In this document: in pieces, positions 33,776 through 43,373 of the stretch
How the letters are laid out: each line of letters begins with the position of its first letter
Numbering within the stretch: position 1 is the first letter of the stretch
Origin: Streptomyces sp. GESEQ-35
Lineage (GTDB): Bacteria; Actinomycetota; Actinomycetes; Streptomycetales; Streptomycetaceae
Assembly: GCF_017948485.1 (NCBI RefSeq)
Contig: NZ_JAFFSX010000016.1
Location: forward strand, 160,617-224,616
Length of the DNA: 64,000 bases
Reading direction: 5' to 3'
Program-made: the position numbers and the translations under genes
The notes under the pieces: model-generated
Databases searched by the model: none
Told to the model about the DNA's origin: nothing
The model's input: only the letters and a program-made list of their open reading frames with translations

Positions 33776-35011
33776 TCAGCCTCCCGTCCGGGGCCTCCGC
33801 GCCCACAGCCCACGCGCCCGCTTGAGCAGACTGGGCCTCTGTTCTCCTGTCCGGTGCCCATGGACACGGGGATCGTCCGTGACGTCGTACCGCTTCACAT
33901 AGGCCCCGAGGAACGCCTGGAGCGTGGCGATCGCCGGGATGGCGATCAGCGCGCCGACGGCACCGAGGAGGGCGGTGCCCGCGACGACCGAGCCGAAGGC
34001 GACCGCGGGGTGGATGTCCACGGTCTTCGAGGTCAGCTTGGGTTGCAGCATGTAGTTCTCGAACTGCTGGTAGATCACGACGAAGATCAGCACCCACAGC
34101 GCGTACCAGGGATCGACGGTGAAGGCGATCAGCATCGGCAGGGCGCCCGCGAGATAGGTGCCGATGGTGGGGATGAACTGCGAGACCAGCCCCACCCACA
34201 CCGCGAGCACCGGCGCGTACGGCACGTCCAGTATCTGGAGCAGGATGTAGTGCGCGATTCCGGAGACGAGCGCCATCAGGCCGCGCGAATAGATGTAGCC
34301 GCCGGTCTTGTTGACGGCGATCTCCCACGCGCGCAGCACCTCGGCCTGTTTGGCGGGCGGCAGCACCGAACAGATCGCGCGCCGCAGCCGGGGGCCGTCC
34401 GCGGCGAAGTAGAAGGAGAACAGCGCGATCGTCAGCAGCTGGAACAGGCCTCCGAGGACCTGGGTGGACACGTCCAGGACACCGGTGGCGCTGTTCTGGA
34501 CGTAGTTGCGCAGCCAGTCGGAGCGGAGCAGGCCCTCCTGGATGTCCACCCGTTTCAGATCGGTGTGGAAGTGCGCGTTGATCCAGTTGATGACGGAGTC
34601 GAGATAGTCCGGGAACCCCTCGACGATCTTGATGATCTGACCCGCGAGCATCGAGCCGAGCAGCGTGACGAAGCCCGCGGCCACGATCAGTACGGCGAGG
34701 GAGACGAGGAATGTGGCCAGCCCTCTGCGCATGCCGCGCGAGGCCATCCAGCTCACCGCGGGTTCGATGGCCAGGGCCAGGAAGAACGCGATGAGGATGT
34801 TGATCAGCAGGCCGGTGAGCTCGTGGAAGGCCCAACTGCCCAGCTGGAACACGGCGATGAGAGCGAGCGCGAGCACCATGGCGCGCGGCAGCCAGCGCGG
34901 CATGCGGGAGTTCGCCCCGGCGGCGCCGTCGGCCGGGGGCCGGGTGGGCGGCGTGGTACCGAACGGGGATGCCTGCGGGGTTACCTGGCCGGTCTCGTCA
35001 GTGGGTGCCAC
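33776..35011 (-). CDS. AI-2E family membrane transporter
   Basis: 411 residues with about eight hydrophobic segments, opening with LALALIAVFQLGSWAF and including the typical LVSQFIPTIGTYLAGALPM and IYQQFENYMLQPKL stretches. The family includes exporters and Na+/H+ antiporters; the AI-2 link is historical. I used the GTG at 35011; an upstream frame to 35119 exists. It lies between recA and a DUF3046 gene, a conserved actinobacterial arrangement with no known functional link. Confidence 0.9.
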   Translation of the reverse strand: MAPTDETGQVTPQASPFGTTPPTRPPADGAAGANSRMPRWLPRAMVLALALIAVFQLGSWAFHELTGLLINILIAFFLALAIEPAVSWMASRGMRRGLATFLVSLAVLIVAAGFVTLLGSMLAGQIIKIVEGFPDYLDSVINWINAHFHTDLKRVDIQEGLLRSDWLRNYVQNSATGVLDVSTQVLGGLFQLLTIALFSFYFAADGPRLRRAICSVLPPAKQAEVLRAWEIAVNKTGGYIYSRGLMALVSGIAHYILLQILDVPYAPVLAVWVGLVSQFIPTIGTYLAGALPMLIAFTVDPWYALWVLIFVVIYQQFENYMLQPKLTSKTVDIHPAVAFGSVVAGTALLGAVGALIAIPAIATLQAFLGAYVKRYDVTDDPRVHGHRTGEQRPSLLKRARGLWARRPRTGG

Positions 35012-35070
35012 GGTGCAAGTCTCACCCACGGCACGGACAATCGGGGCCGTCCTGCGATCTTCGTGACCTG

Positions 35071-35265
35071 TCAGCGCTTCTCTTGTGGCACGTTCATGAC
35101 CGCGCAGACCACGCGCCACACATCCTTGGCGTCCCAGCCGGCGTCCAACGCCCCGTGCACCGTGCGCCCGCCGAGCTCCGCCATCACGTGGTCACGCGCG
35201 AACGTATCGGAGTATCCCTGACCGAAGTGGTCAGCCATCCGCTGCCAGAAGACCGTCAACCGCAT
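35071..35265 (-). CDS. DUF3046 protein
   Basis: 64 residues, a small conserved actinobacterial family of unknown function (DUF3046), typically next to recA. The characteristic FWQRMADHFGQGYSDTFARD and VHGALDAGWDAKDVWR stretches are present. Probably cytoplasmic; no catalytic motif. Confidence 0.92.
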   Translation of the reverse strand: MRLTVFWQRMADHFGQGYSDTFARDHVMAELGGRTVHGALDAGWDAKDVWRVVCAVMNVPQEKR

Positions 35266-35345
35266 GACACCAGTATCCCGCCCCTGAGAGTGGGCCTCGG
35301 CCGGGAGCCCTTGCCGAGACCGCTTTCCGTCCTACGGTCTGTCGC

Positions 35346-36290
35346 ATGGCCGAATCCGGAGCTTCCCCACTCCCCCCGACGCCCCCGGCGCACTCCCCGC
35401 TCTTCCGCGCCGAGCGCTTCGTCTGGCTCACCGCGCGCGTGCTGGAACAGCGCCTCTTCGCCCACCACTTCCTGCACGGCAGCCCCGATCCGGTGGAGAC
35501 CGCGCTGGACGCCTACCGCAACGAGGACGGCGGGTACGGCCACGCTCTGGAACCCGATCTGCGCGGCCCCGTCAGCCAGCCCCTGCACGCCGGTCACGCC
35601 CTGCGTGTGCTGGACTCCGTCGGGCGCTGCGGCGGGCAGCGGGTGGAGCGCGTGTGCCGCTATCTGACCTCTGTCTCCACTACGGACGGCGCGCTGCCGT
35701 CGGTCCGTCCCAGCCAGCGCGACTACCCCGCCGCTCCCTTCGTGCCGATCGTCGACGACCCGCCCAGCGACCTCCTCGCCACCGGGCCGGTGGTCGGCCT
35801 GCTGCACCGCAACGAGGTGTGGCACGCCTGGCTGTTCCGGGCCACGGACTTCTGCTGGCACGCGGTCGAGTCCCTGAAGCAGTCCCACCCGTACGAGATC
35901 GAGGCGGCCGTGGCCTTCCTGGACTCCGCACCCGACCGCCCGCGCGCGGAGGCGGCCGCCGACCGCCTCGGCCGCCTGGTACGTGAGCACCGACTCGCGG
36001 CACTGGACCCGGAGCGCCTCGACGCGTTCCCGGTCGCGCCCGGCTACGCCGCCGGTGAGCACCACTTCCCGTACGACTACGCCAGGACCCCGGGCTCCCT
36101 CGCGCGCGCGTGGTTCACGGACGAGGAGATGGAACGCTCCCTGGACCACCTGGCGAGCCGGCAGCAGGAGGACGGCGGCTGGCCCATCACCTGGCGCCAG
36201 TGGGCACCGGGCACCGCCCTGGAGGCACGCCCCATGGTGACGATCGAGGCGCTGCGCACGCTCAAGGCGTACGGCCGGACCGTCGGCTGA
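35346..36290 (+). CDS. alpha/alpha-toroid (prenyltransferase/squalene-cyclase-like) protein
   Basis: 314 residues. Repeats resembling QW motifs of terpenoid cyclases and protein prenyltransferases are visible: NEDGGYGHALEPDL near residue 58 and QQEDGGWPITWRQWAPG near 280. The DxDD motif of squalene-hopene cyclases is missing, so catalytic activity is doubtful. I do not recognise a specific function. It is a single gene divergent from DUF3046, 80 bp away. Confidence 0.75.
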   Translation: MAESGASPLPPTPPAHSPLFRAERFVWLTARVLEQRLFAHHFLHGSPDPVETALDAYRNEDGGYGHALEPDLRGPVSQPLHAGHALRVLDSVGRCGGQRVERVCRYLTSVSTTDGALPSVRPSQRDYPAAPFVPIVDDPPSDLLATGPVVGLLHRNEVWHAWLFRATDFCWHAVESLKQSHPYEIEAAVAFLDSAPDRPRAEAAADRLGRLVREHRLAALDPERLDAFPVAPGYAAGEHHFPYDYARTPGSLARAWFTDEEMERSLDHLASRQQEDGGWPITWRQWAPGTALEARPMVTIEALRTLKAYGRTVG

Positions 36291-36302
36291 CCCCGGCCCG
36301 CC

Positions 36303-36611
36303 TCAGCCGCCCAGGGCGCGCACTCCGGCGGTCACCACCACAGCCGCCGCGACGACCAGCAGGAACGGGGCGCGCAGCATGAGTGCGACGGCGGCCGCGA
36401 CGAGACCGGCGGCTCTGGCGTCCAGCACCAGAGCACGGCCGTCGGCGAAGGTCTGCTGAGCCGTGAGAGCGGCGAGGAGGGCGACGGGCAGCAGGGCCGC
36501 GAGGCGCCTGACGAGCGGCCTCTCGAGGGCGCCTGCGGGCACGAGCAGCCCGGCGAGCTTGACGGCGTAGCAGCCGACGGCGGTCGCACCGATCGCGATC
36601 CAGATGTTCAA
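36303..36611 (-). CDS. azlD: AzlD-family branched-chain amino acid export subunit
   Basis: 102 residues with about four membrane helices, the small partner of AzlC in branched-chain amino acid export. It begins NIWIAIGATAVGCYAVKLAG from a TTG at 36611 that overlaps the azlC stop by 4 nt, a typical coupled pair. No other start lies near. Confidence 0.85.
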   Translation of the reverse strand: MNIWIAIGATAVGCYAVKLAGLLVPAGALERPLVRRLAALLPVALLAALTAQQTFADGRALVLDARAAGLVAAAVALMLRAPFLLVVAAAVVVTAGVRALGG

Positions 36612-37354
36612 CGGGCTTCCTCTTCCGTGTCGTTGCGTACGGCGCCCCTGCGCCGCCCCTCCAGGAAGAGCACCAACGGAGCCGCGAGCGCGGCCGCAAG
36701 GACCGGCACTCCGGCCGGCAGCACAGGCAGGAGTCCGAGTCCCAGCAGGACGGCGAGAGCGGCGACGGCCCGCTCGGTTGCGGACGTCAGCATCGGCGCG
36801 AGCAGCGCCAGGAAGACGGCGGGACCGGCCGCGTCGAGGCCCCACGCGTCCGTGTCGCCGATGGCCTCGGCCCCCAGCGCGCCGAGCAGCGTGGTGAGGT
36901 TCCACAGCACGTACAGGCTGAGCCCGGTCACGGCGAAGCCGATGCGGACGCTGCGCCGCGTCGGCTGCGCCAGCGCCACGGCCGCGGTCTCGTCGATGAC
37001 CCACTGGGCGGCGAACGGCCGCACCGCGCGCGGGAGGGCCAGCAACTGCGACAGCCGCAGTCCGTAGAAGGCGTTGCGCACGCCCAGGAAGAAGGCACCG
37101 GCGGCCGCCGTGAGCGGGTTGCCGCCGGCCGCGAGCGCCCCCACCAGTGCGAACTGGGACGCGCCGGTGAACACCAGGAGGCTGAGGGCACAGGTCTGTA
37201 GGAGCGTGAGCCCGCTCCCGGCCGAGGTCACCCCGAAGGCGAACCCGGACAGTCCTACGGCGACCCCGACTCCGAGCGCGTCCCGGACGACGGCTGCGTC
37301 GGCCCGGTCTCCTTCTTCGGCGCGTATGTCCGGGAGAGCTGTCTGTTCTGCCAT
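36608..37354 (-). CDS. azlC: AzlC-family branched-chain amino acid exporter
   Basis: 248 residues, a membrane protein of the AzlC family. FAFGVTSAGSGLTLLQTCAL and FTGASQFALVGALAAGG are family hallmarks. With AzlD it exports branched-chain amino acids. The start codon at 37354 lies 100 bp inside the end of the upstream AraC-type gene on the same strand, suggesting close coupling with its likely regulator. Confidence 0.9.
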   Translation of the reverse strand: MAEQTALPDIRAEEGDRADAAVVRDALGVGVAVGLSGFAFGVTSAGSGLTLLQTCALSLLVFTGASQFALVGALAAGGNPLTAAAGAFFLGVRNAFYGLRLSQLLALPRAVRPFAAQWVIDETAAVALAQPTRRSVRIGFAVTGLSLYVLWNLTTLLGALGAEAIGDTDAWGLDAAGPAVFLALLAPMLTSATERAVAALAVLLGLGLLPVLPAGVPVLAAALAAPLVLFLEGRRRGAVRNDTEEEAR

Positions 37355-38217
37355 GACTCGGACGGTAGGAGCAGCTGCTGCCGTGCGTCTTGTACGTTCT
37401 TGCGCTCACGCCGGTACGCCCCCGGCGGCACCCCCACGATCCGGGTGAAGTGGCGGTTCAGGTGGGGCTGATCGGTGAACCCCACGGCCGCAGCCACGTC
37501 GGCGGGCGTCGAACCCGCGTCCAGCAGCCGCCGAGCCTGCCGCACGCGCGCGTCGGTCAGCCAGGTGTGCGGCGGCATCCCGTAGGCGTCCCGGAAGGCC
37601 CGGAGCAGGGCGAAGGGGCTGGTCCCGAACTCGGCCGCCAGTCGCTCCAGGGTCGGCGGTTCGGCCATCCGCTCCTCCAGCTCGGCACGCGCGCGTGCCG
37701 CGATCCGCGCACCCGCCGTCCGTATGTCTCGCCGCGGCAGCGGCCCGCCGTTCAGCCTGAGCAGCCGGGTCACCACGACCCGCAGCAAGGTGTCGGCGGC
37801 CAGGGCGTTGCCCTCGTCGGCGGCCCGAAGCACCTGATGCACCAGGCTCACGGTGTACGGATCGTCGACAACGGGACTCACGAACCCGGGGGTACCGCGG
37901 ATCGTCGTGGTCTCCGCGGCGATCTCGGCCACGACCTCCGGCGAGGGATAGACGGCGCCGTACCGCCATCCCTCGGGCACGCCCGCGCGGCCCGTGTGCG
38001 CGGTGTCCGGGTTGACCAGCGCGAGCGCGCCGGGGCCCGCGTACTCGTCGGCACCGCGGTGGTGGAACACCTCCACGCCCTCGGATATGGCGGCGATGAC
38101 GAAGTTCTCGTGCGTATGCCGGACGAAGGTCTTGCGGATGTACCGGGCCCGCAGCAGATCGACGCCGGGCAGTTCCGCGTACTGCCAGTGCCGCGCCCGC
38201 TCATCCGAACCCACCAT
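37255..38217 (-). CDS. AraC-family transcriptional regulator
   Basis: 320 residues. An N-terminal cupin-like effector domain (VRHTHENFVIAAISEGVEVF, residues ~30-150) precedes a C-terminal double HTH (residues ~185-280; PPTLERLAAEFGTSPFALLR and VGFTDQPHLNRHFTRIVG). A 45-residue tail after the HTH overlaps the start of azlC by 100 bp. It probably controls azlCD in response to an amino acid. ATG at 38217 with GGGGAC just upstream. Confidence 0.9.
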   Translation of the reverse strand: MVGSDERARHWQYAELPGVDLLRARYIRKTFVRHTHENFVIAAISEGVEVFHHRGADEYAGPGALALVNPDTAHTGRAGVPEGWRYGAVYPSPEVVAEIAAETTTIRGTPGFVSPVVDDPYTVSLVHQVLRAADEGNALAADTLLRVVVTRLLRLNGGPLPRRDIRTAGARIAARARAELEERMAEPPTLERLAAEFGTSPFALLRAFRDAYGMPPHTWLTDARVRQARRLLDAGSTPADVAAAVGFTDQPHLNRHFTRIVGVPPGAYRRERKNVQDARQQLLLPSESWQNRQLSRTYAPKKETGPTQPSSGTRSESGSP

Positions 38218-38310
38218 GTCCCCATTCTCACCACGACCCCGCCCACACCGCCGCCGGATATGTCGTCGCAGGTCAGAGCCATTGTCAGTGGGCGGGTGCA
38301 GGATGGACGC

Positions 38311-41300
38311 ATGGTCAGCTCCGCACATCGAGCCCTCGACGGCTTCTCCCCCGCGACCCGCGGCTGGTTCACGGGGGCCTTTTCCGCGCCCACCGCGGCC
38401 CAGGCGGGCGCGTGGCAGGCCATCGGGGAGGGTTCGGACGTGCTGGTGGTGGCCCCCACCGGCTCCGGCAAGACCCTGGCCGCCTTCCTGGCCGCCCTCG
38501 ACCAGCTCGCCTCGACACCCCCGCCGGCCGACCCCAAGAAGCGCTGCCGCGTCCTCTATGTGTCCCCGCTGAAGGCCCTCGCGGTCGATGTCGAGCGCAA
38601 TCTCCGCAGCCCGCTGACCGGCATCCGCCAGGAATCCGTGCGCCTGGGCCTGCCCGAGCCCGAGGTCAAGGTGGGCATCCGCTCCGGCGACACCCCGCCC
38701 GCCGAGCGCCGTGCGCTGTCCACCCGCCCCCCGGACATCCTGATCACCACCCCGGAGTCCCTGTTCCTGATGCTGACGTCGGCCACGCGCGACGCGCTGA
38801 CCGGCATCGAGACGGTGATCCTGGACGAAGTGCACGCGGTGGCCGGCACCAAGCGCGGCGCCCACCTCGCACTCACCCTGGAGCGGCTCGACGAACTGCT
38901 CCCGAAGCCCGCCCGCCGTATCGGCCTCTCGGCCACCGTCCGCCCGGTCGACGAGGTCGCCCGATATCTCTCCCCCCGCCGCAAGGTGGAGATCGTCCAG
39001 CCCAAGTCCGGCAAGGAGTTCGACCTCTCGGTCGTCGTCCCGGTCGAGGACCTGGGCGAACTGGGCGGCTCCCCGGTGGCCGACGGCAGCGAAGGGGCGG
39101 AGCGCCCGTCGATCTGGCCGCACGTGGAGGAGCGGATCACCGACCTCGTCCAGGCCCACCGTTCGACGATCGTGTTCGCCAACTCCCGCCGCCTCGCGGA
39201 GCGGTTGTGCAACCGCCTCAATGAGATCGCCTACGAGCGGGCCACCGGCGAGCCTCTGGACGAGCACCACGCCCCAGCCGAGCTCATGGGCGGCTCGGGG
39301 GCCGCGCAGGGCGCCCCGCCCGTCATCGCGCGCGCCCACCACGGCTCGGTCTCCAAGGAGCAGCGCGCCCAGGTCGAGGAGGACCTCAAGGCGGGCCGCC
39401 TCCCCGCAGTGGTCGCCACATCCAGCCTCGAACTGGGCATCGACATGGGCGCCGTGGACCTCGTCGTCCAGGTCGAATCACCCCCCTCCGTGGCCTCCGG
39501 CCTGCAACGAGTGGGCCGCGCGGGACACCAGGTCGGCGCGGTCTCCACCGGCGTCGTCTTCCCGAAGTACCGCGGCGACCTCGTCCAGGCGGCCGTGGTC
39601 ACCGAGCGCATGCGCACCGGCTCGATCGAGTCCCTGAGGGTGCCGGCCAACCCTCTGGACGTCCTCGCCCAACAGCTCGTCGCGATGACGGCGATGGACA
39701 CCTGGCAGCTCGACGACCTCCTCGCCATGGTCCGCCGGGCCGCGCCGTTCGCCTCGCTGCCGGAGTCGGCGTTCACGGCCGTGCTCGACATGCTCGCGGG
39801 CCGCTATCCGTCCGACGCCTTCGCGGAGTTGCGTCCGCGCGTGGTGTGGGACCGCGTCGTCGGCACGATCACCGGCCGTCCCGGCGCACAGCGCCTCGCC
39901 GTCACCTCCGGAGGCACGATTCCCGATCGGGGCCTGTTCGGGGTGTTCCTCGCCGGAGCCGACCCGAAGAAGGGCGGCGGGCGGGTCGGCGAGCTCGACG
40001 AGGAGATGGTCTACGAGTCCCGCGTCGGGGACGTCTTCACCCTCGGGACCAGTTCCTGGCGCATCGAGGACATCACCCGCGACCGCGTCCTGGTCTCCCC
40101 CGCGCCGGGCGTACCGGGCCGGCTCCCCTTCTGGAAGGGCGACCAGCTGGGCCGCCCGCTCGAACTGGGCCGCGCGGTCGGCGCGTTCCTCCGCGAGGTC
40201 GGCTCGCTGCCCAAGGACGACGCCCGCCTCCGTCTGCTCGCCGCGGGCCTGGACGCCTGGGCCGCGGACAACGTCCTGTCCTACCTGGACGAACAGCGCG
40301 AGGCCTGCGGCCACGTCCCGGACGACCGCACGATCGTCGTGGAGCGGTTCCGCGACGAGCTCGGCGACTGGCGGGTCGTCGTCCACTCCCCCTTCGGCGC
40401 CCAGGTCCACGCCCCCTGGGCCCTGGCGCTCGGCGCCAAGCTCTCCGAGCGGTACGGCATGGACGCGCAGGTCATGCACGCCGACGACGGCATCGTGCTG
40501 CGCCTGCCCGACGCCGACCTCATGGGCCTGGACCTGCTCGACCAGGCACCGATGAAGGCAGGCACGGAATACGACGCCGAGCAGGCCCCGGTCGGCGCTG
40601 CGGACGTGGTCTTCGACAAGGGCGAGGTCGACCAGGTCGTCACCGAGCAGGTGGGCAGCTCGGCGCTGTTCGCGGCCCGCTTCCGCGAGTGCGCCGCCCG
40701 CGCGCTGCTGCTGCCGCGCCGCAACCCCGGCAAGCGCACCCCACTGTGGCAGCAGCGCCAGCGTGCCGCCCAACTGCTCCAGGTGGCGAGCGAGTTCGGC
40801 TCGTTCCCGATCGTCCTCGAAGCGGTCCGCGAGTGCCTCCAGGATGTCTTCGACGTCCCCGGACTCGTCGAGCTGATGGGCGATCTGGAGTCCCGCAAGG
40901 TCCGCCTGGTCGAGGTCACCACGCCCGAGCCCTCCCCGTTCGCCCGCTCCCTCCTCTTCGGGTACGTCGCCCAGTTCCTGTACGAGGGAGACTCGCCCCT
41001 CGCCGAGCGCCGCGCTGCCGCCCTGTCGCTGGACTCGCGCCTGCTGGCCGAGCTGCTCGGCCAGGCGGAGCTGCGCGAGCTGCTCGACGCCGAGGTCCTG
41101 ACCGAGCTGGAGAAGGAACTCCAGTGGCTGACCGAGGACCGCCGCGCCAAGGATGCCGAAAGCGTCGCGGATCTGCTGCGCCTGCTCGGCCCGCTCACCG
41201 AAGCCGAGCTGGCCGAGCGGGGCGCCGAACCGCAATGGGCCCAGGAGCTGGCCGGCGCCCGCCGCGCCATCCGCGTCCGGATCGCCGGCGCCGACCACTG

Positions 41301-43284
41301 GGCGGCGATCGAGGACGCGGGCCGCCTGCGCGACGCGTTGGGCACAGCGCTGCCGGTCGGCGTCCCCGAGGCCTTCACCGAGCCGGTCAAGGACCCGCTC
41401 GGCGACCTCCTCGCGCGGTACGCCCGTACCCACGGCCCGTTCACGTCGGCCACCGCGGCCGCCCGCTTCGGTCTGGGCGTGGCGGTCACCGAGGGCGCGT
41501 TGCAGCGACTGGCGGCGAACGGCCGTGTCGTACAAGGGGAGTTCCATCCCGCCGGGATCGGTCAGGAGTGGTGCGACGCGACGGTCCTGCGCCGTCTCCG
41601 GCGCCGTTCGCTGGCCGCGCTGCGGCAGGAGCTGGAGCCGGTGACTCCGCCCGCGCTGGCCCAGTTCCTGCCCCAGTGGCAGCACATCGGCAAGGGCCAC
41701 GGGCTGCGTGGCATCGACGGTCTGGTGCGTGCCGTAGAGCAGTTGCAGGGCGCGTCCGTACCGGCATCGGCTCTGGAGAAGCTCGTCCTGCCGTCCCGCG
41801 TCGCGAACTACACGCCCGCCATGCTCGACGAACTCACCGCCTCCGGAGAGATCGTGTGGGCCGGCGCGGGCGCGCTCCCCGGCAAGGACGGCTGGGTCTC
41901 CCTGTACCTGGCGGACGCAGCCCCACTGCTCCTGCCACCCCCGCACCCCCTGGAACTGACCGCGCTCCACCAGTCCGTCCTGGACACCCTCTCCGGGGGC
42001 TACGGCCTGTTCTTCCGCCAGATCGCCGACCAGATCCGGGCCACCACCCACCCCGACGCCACGGACCCCCAACTGGCCGATGCCGTCTGGGACCTGGCCT
42101 GGTCGGGCCGTCTGACGAATGACACCCTCACGCCCATGCGCTCCCTCCTGGGCTCGGGCCGCACCGCGGGCTCCACGGCCCACCGCGCCAAGCGCACGGT
42201 CCCACGCGGGCGCTACGGCTCGCTGACCGCCGCCGCCCGCCCCGCCTCCCGCACCGGCCCGCCGACCGTCGCCGGCCGCTGGTCCCTGCTACCGGATCGC
42301 GAACCCGACACCACCGTCCGCGCCCATGCGCTGGCCCGCACCCTCCTCGACCGGCACGGCGTGGTGACGCGGGGAGCCGTCTCCGCGGAAGGCGTCGAGG
42401 GCGGCTTCTCGGCGACGTACCGCATCCTGTCCGCCTTCGAGGACAGCGGCCAGGCAAGGCGTGGCTACGTGGTGGAAGGCCTCGGCGCCGCCCAGTTCGC
42501 CATGGACGGAGCGGTCGACCGCCTCCGCGCGGTGGCGTCCGCCCGCGAGCGGGGCGAGGTCCTGCCGCCCCAGCCGTACAGCGACGGCGCCCAACAGCCC
42601 TTCGACGCCTCCGAGGGCTTCCCACCGGGTGCCTTCGAGTGGACCGACGGCGCCGCAGCAGGCGGCTTCGAGTCGAGCGACGGCTCCACATCGGGCAGCG
42701 ACTTCGGCGCCCCGGGTTTCGACGAAGGCTTCGAAGACGGCTTCAGCACGCCCCACACCCCCACCGCCCGCCCCAACTCCCCCCGCTCCCGCGACGAGTA
42801 CACCTCCCCGCGCGACTTCCCCCCGCCCCGTACCAGCCCTCCGTACGGCTCCGGCCCCGGCTTCGCCCCCCACCGCACCCGCCCCACCCCCGACTCCCGA
42901 GCCGTCGTCCTCGCCGCCGCCGACCCGGCGAACGCGTACGGCGCCGCGCTCCCCTGGCCCGAACCCCCGACCGGCGCCGGGCACAAGCCCGGTCGCAAGG
43001 CGGGCTCCCTCGTGGTCCTCGTCGACGGCGAGCTGACGCTCTACATGGAGCGCGGCGGCAAGACACTCCTGGCCTGGCCCTCCACTCCGGACGGCACGGC
43101 CACGGACGACCCACGCCTGCGCGAGGCCGCCGAAGCCCTCGCCACCGCCGCCCGCGCGGGCTCCCTCGCCACGGTCACGGTGGAGCGCGTCAACGGCGCC
43201 TCCGCCCTGACCTCCCCCATCGGCAGCCTCCTGGAAGGATCCGGTTTCATCGCAACCCCAAGGGGCCTGAGACTGCGGGCCTGA
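38311..43284 (+). CDS. lhr: Lhr-type ATP-dependent DNA helicase
   Basis: 1657 residues, near the usual ~1500 for Lhr. SF2 core: Walker A APTGSGKT (residue ~48), DEVH box (~171), LSATV, and motif VI ...QRVGRAGHQ. Winged-helix and Lhr-core domains follow. Residues ~1430-1530 are a low-complexity Ser/Pro/Gly/Phe linker before the conserved C-terminal ~100 residues. Lhr unwinds DNA or RNA:DNA in repair; mycobacterial Lhr is induced by DNA damage. ATG at 38311 with AGGA upstream. It is followed by a nei glycosylase gene, fitting a repair role. Confidence 0.94.
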   Translation: MVSSAHRALDGFSPATRGWFTGAFSAPTAAQAGAWQAIGEGSDVLVVAPTGSGKTLAAFLAALDQLASTPPPADPKKRCRVLYVSPLKALAVDVERNLRSPLTGIRQESVRLGLPEPEVKVGIRSGDTPPAERRALSTRPPDILITTPESLFLMLTSATRDALTGIETVILDEVHAVAGTKRGAHLALTLERLDELLPKPARRIGLSATVRPVDEVARYLSPRRKVEIVQPKSGKEFDLSVVVPVEDLGELGGSPVADGSEGAERPSIWPHVEERITDLVQAHRSTIVFANSRRLAERLCNRLNEIAYERATGEPLDEHHAPAELMGGSGAAQGAPPVIARAHHGSVSKEQRAQVEEDLKAGRLPAVVATSSLELGIDMGAVDLVVQVESPPSVASGLQRVGRAGHQVGAVSTGVVFPKYRGDLVQAAVVTERMRTGSIESLRVPANPLDVLAQQLVAMTAMDTWQLDDLLAMVRRAAPFASLPESAFTAVLDMLAGRYPSDAFAELRPRVVWDRVVGTITGRPGAQRLAVTSGGTIPDRGLFGVFLAGADPKKGGGRVGELDEEMVYESRVGDVFTLGTSSWRIEDITRDRVLVSPAPGVPGRLPFWKGDQLGRPLELGRAVGAFLREVGSLPKDDARLRLLAAGLDAWAADNVLSYLDEQREACGHVPDDRTIVVERFRDELGDWRVVVHSPFGAQVHAPWALALGAKLSERYGMDAQVMHADDGIVLRLPDADLMGLDLLDQAPMKAGTEYDAEQAPVGAADVVFDKGEVDQVVTEQVGSSALFAARFRECAARALLLPRRNPGKRTPLWQQRQRAAQLLQVASEFGSFPIVLEAVRECLQDVFDVPGLVELMGDLESRKVRLVEVTTPEPSPFARSLLFGYVAQFLYEGDSPLAERRAAALSLDSRLLAELLGQAELRELLDAEVLTELEKELQWLTEDRRAKDAESVADLLRLLGPLTEAELAERGAEPQWAQELAGARRAIRVRIAGADHWAAIEDAGRLRDALGTALPVGVPEAFTEPVKDPLGDLLARYARTHGPFTSATAAARFGLGVAVTEGALQRLAANGRVVQGEFHPAGIGQEWCDATVLRRLRRRSLAALRQELEPVTPPALAQFLPQWQHIGKGHGLRGIDGLVRAVEQLQGASVPASALEKLVLPSRVANYTPAMLDELTASGEIVWAGAGALPGKDGWVSLYLADAAPLLLPPPHPLELTALHQSVLDTLSGGYGLFFRQIADQIRATTHPDATDPQLADAVWDLAWSGRLTNDTLTPMRSLLGSGRTAGSTAHRAKRTVPRGRYGSLTAAARPASRTGPPTVAGRWSLLPDREPDTTVRAHALARTLLDRHGVVTRGAVSAEGVEGGFSATYRILSAFEDSGQARRGYVVEGLGAAQFAMDGAVDRLRAVASARERGEVLPPQPYSDGAQQPFDASEGFPPGAFEWTDGAAAGGFESSDGSTSGSDFGAPGFDEGFEDGFSTPHTPTARPNSPRSRDEYTSPRDFPPPRTSPPYGSGPGFAPHRTRPTPDSRAVVLAAADPANAYGAALPWPEPPTGAGHKPGRKAGSLVVLVDGELTLYMERGGKTLLAWPSTPDGTATDDPRLREAAEALATAARAGSLATVTVERVNGASALTSPIGSLLEGSGFIATPRGLRLRA

Positions 43285-43373
43285 CCCGTGCAAGGGCACG
43301 CCATCAGGGCGCGGCGACAGGGCACCGCATCGGAAGCACGGCGGCATCCACCGCCCGAAGGAGAACGAACCCC

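Noticed and set aside
37255..39342. 695-codon minus-strand frame that includes the AraC gene and extends into lhr
   Set aside because: Only the part from 38217 downstream matches AraC regulators; the rest is antisense to lhr.
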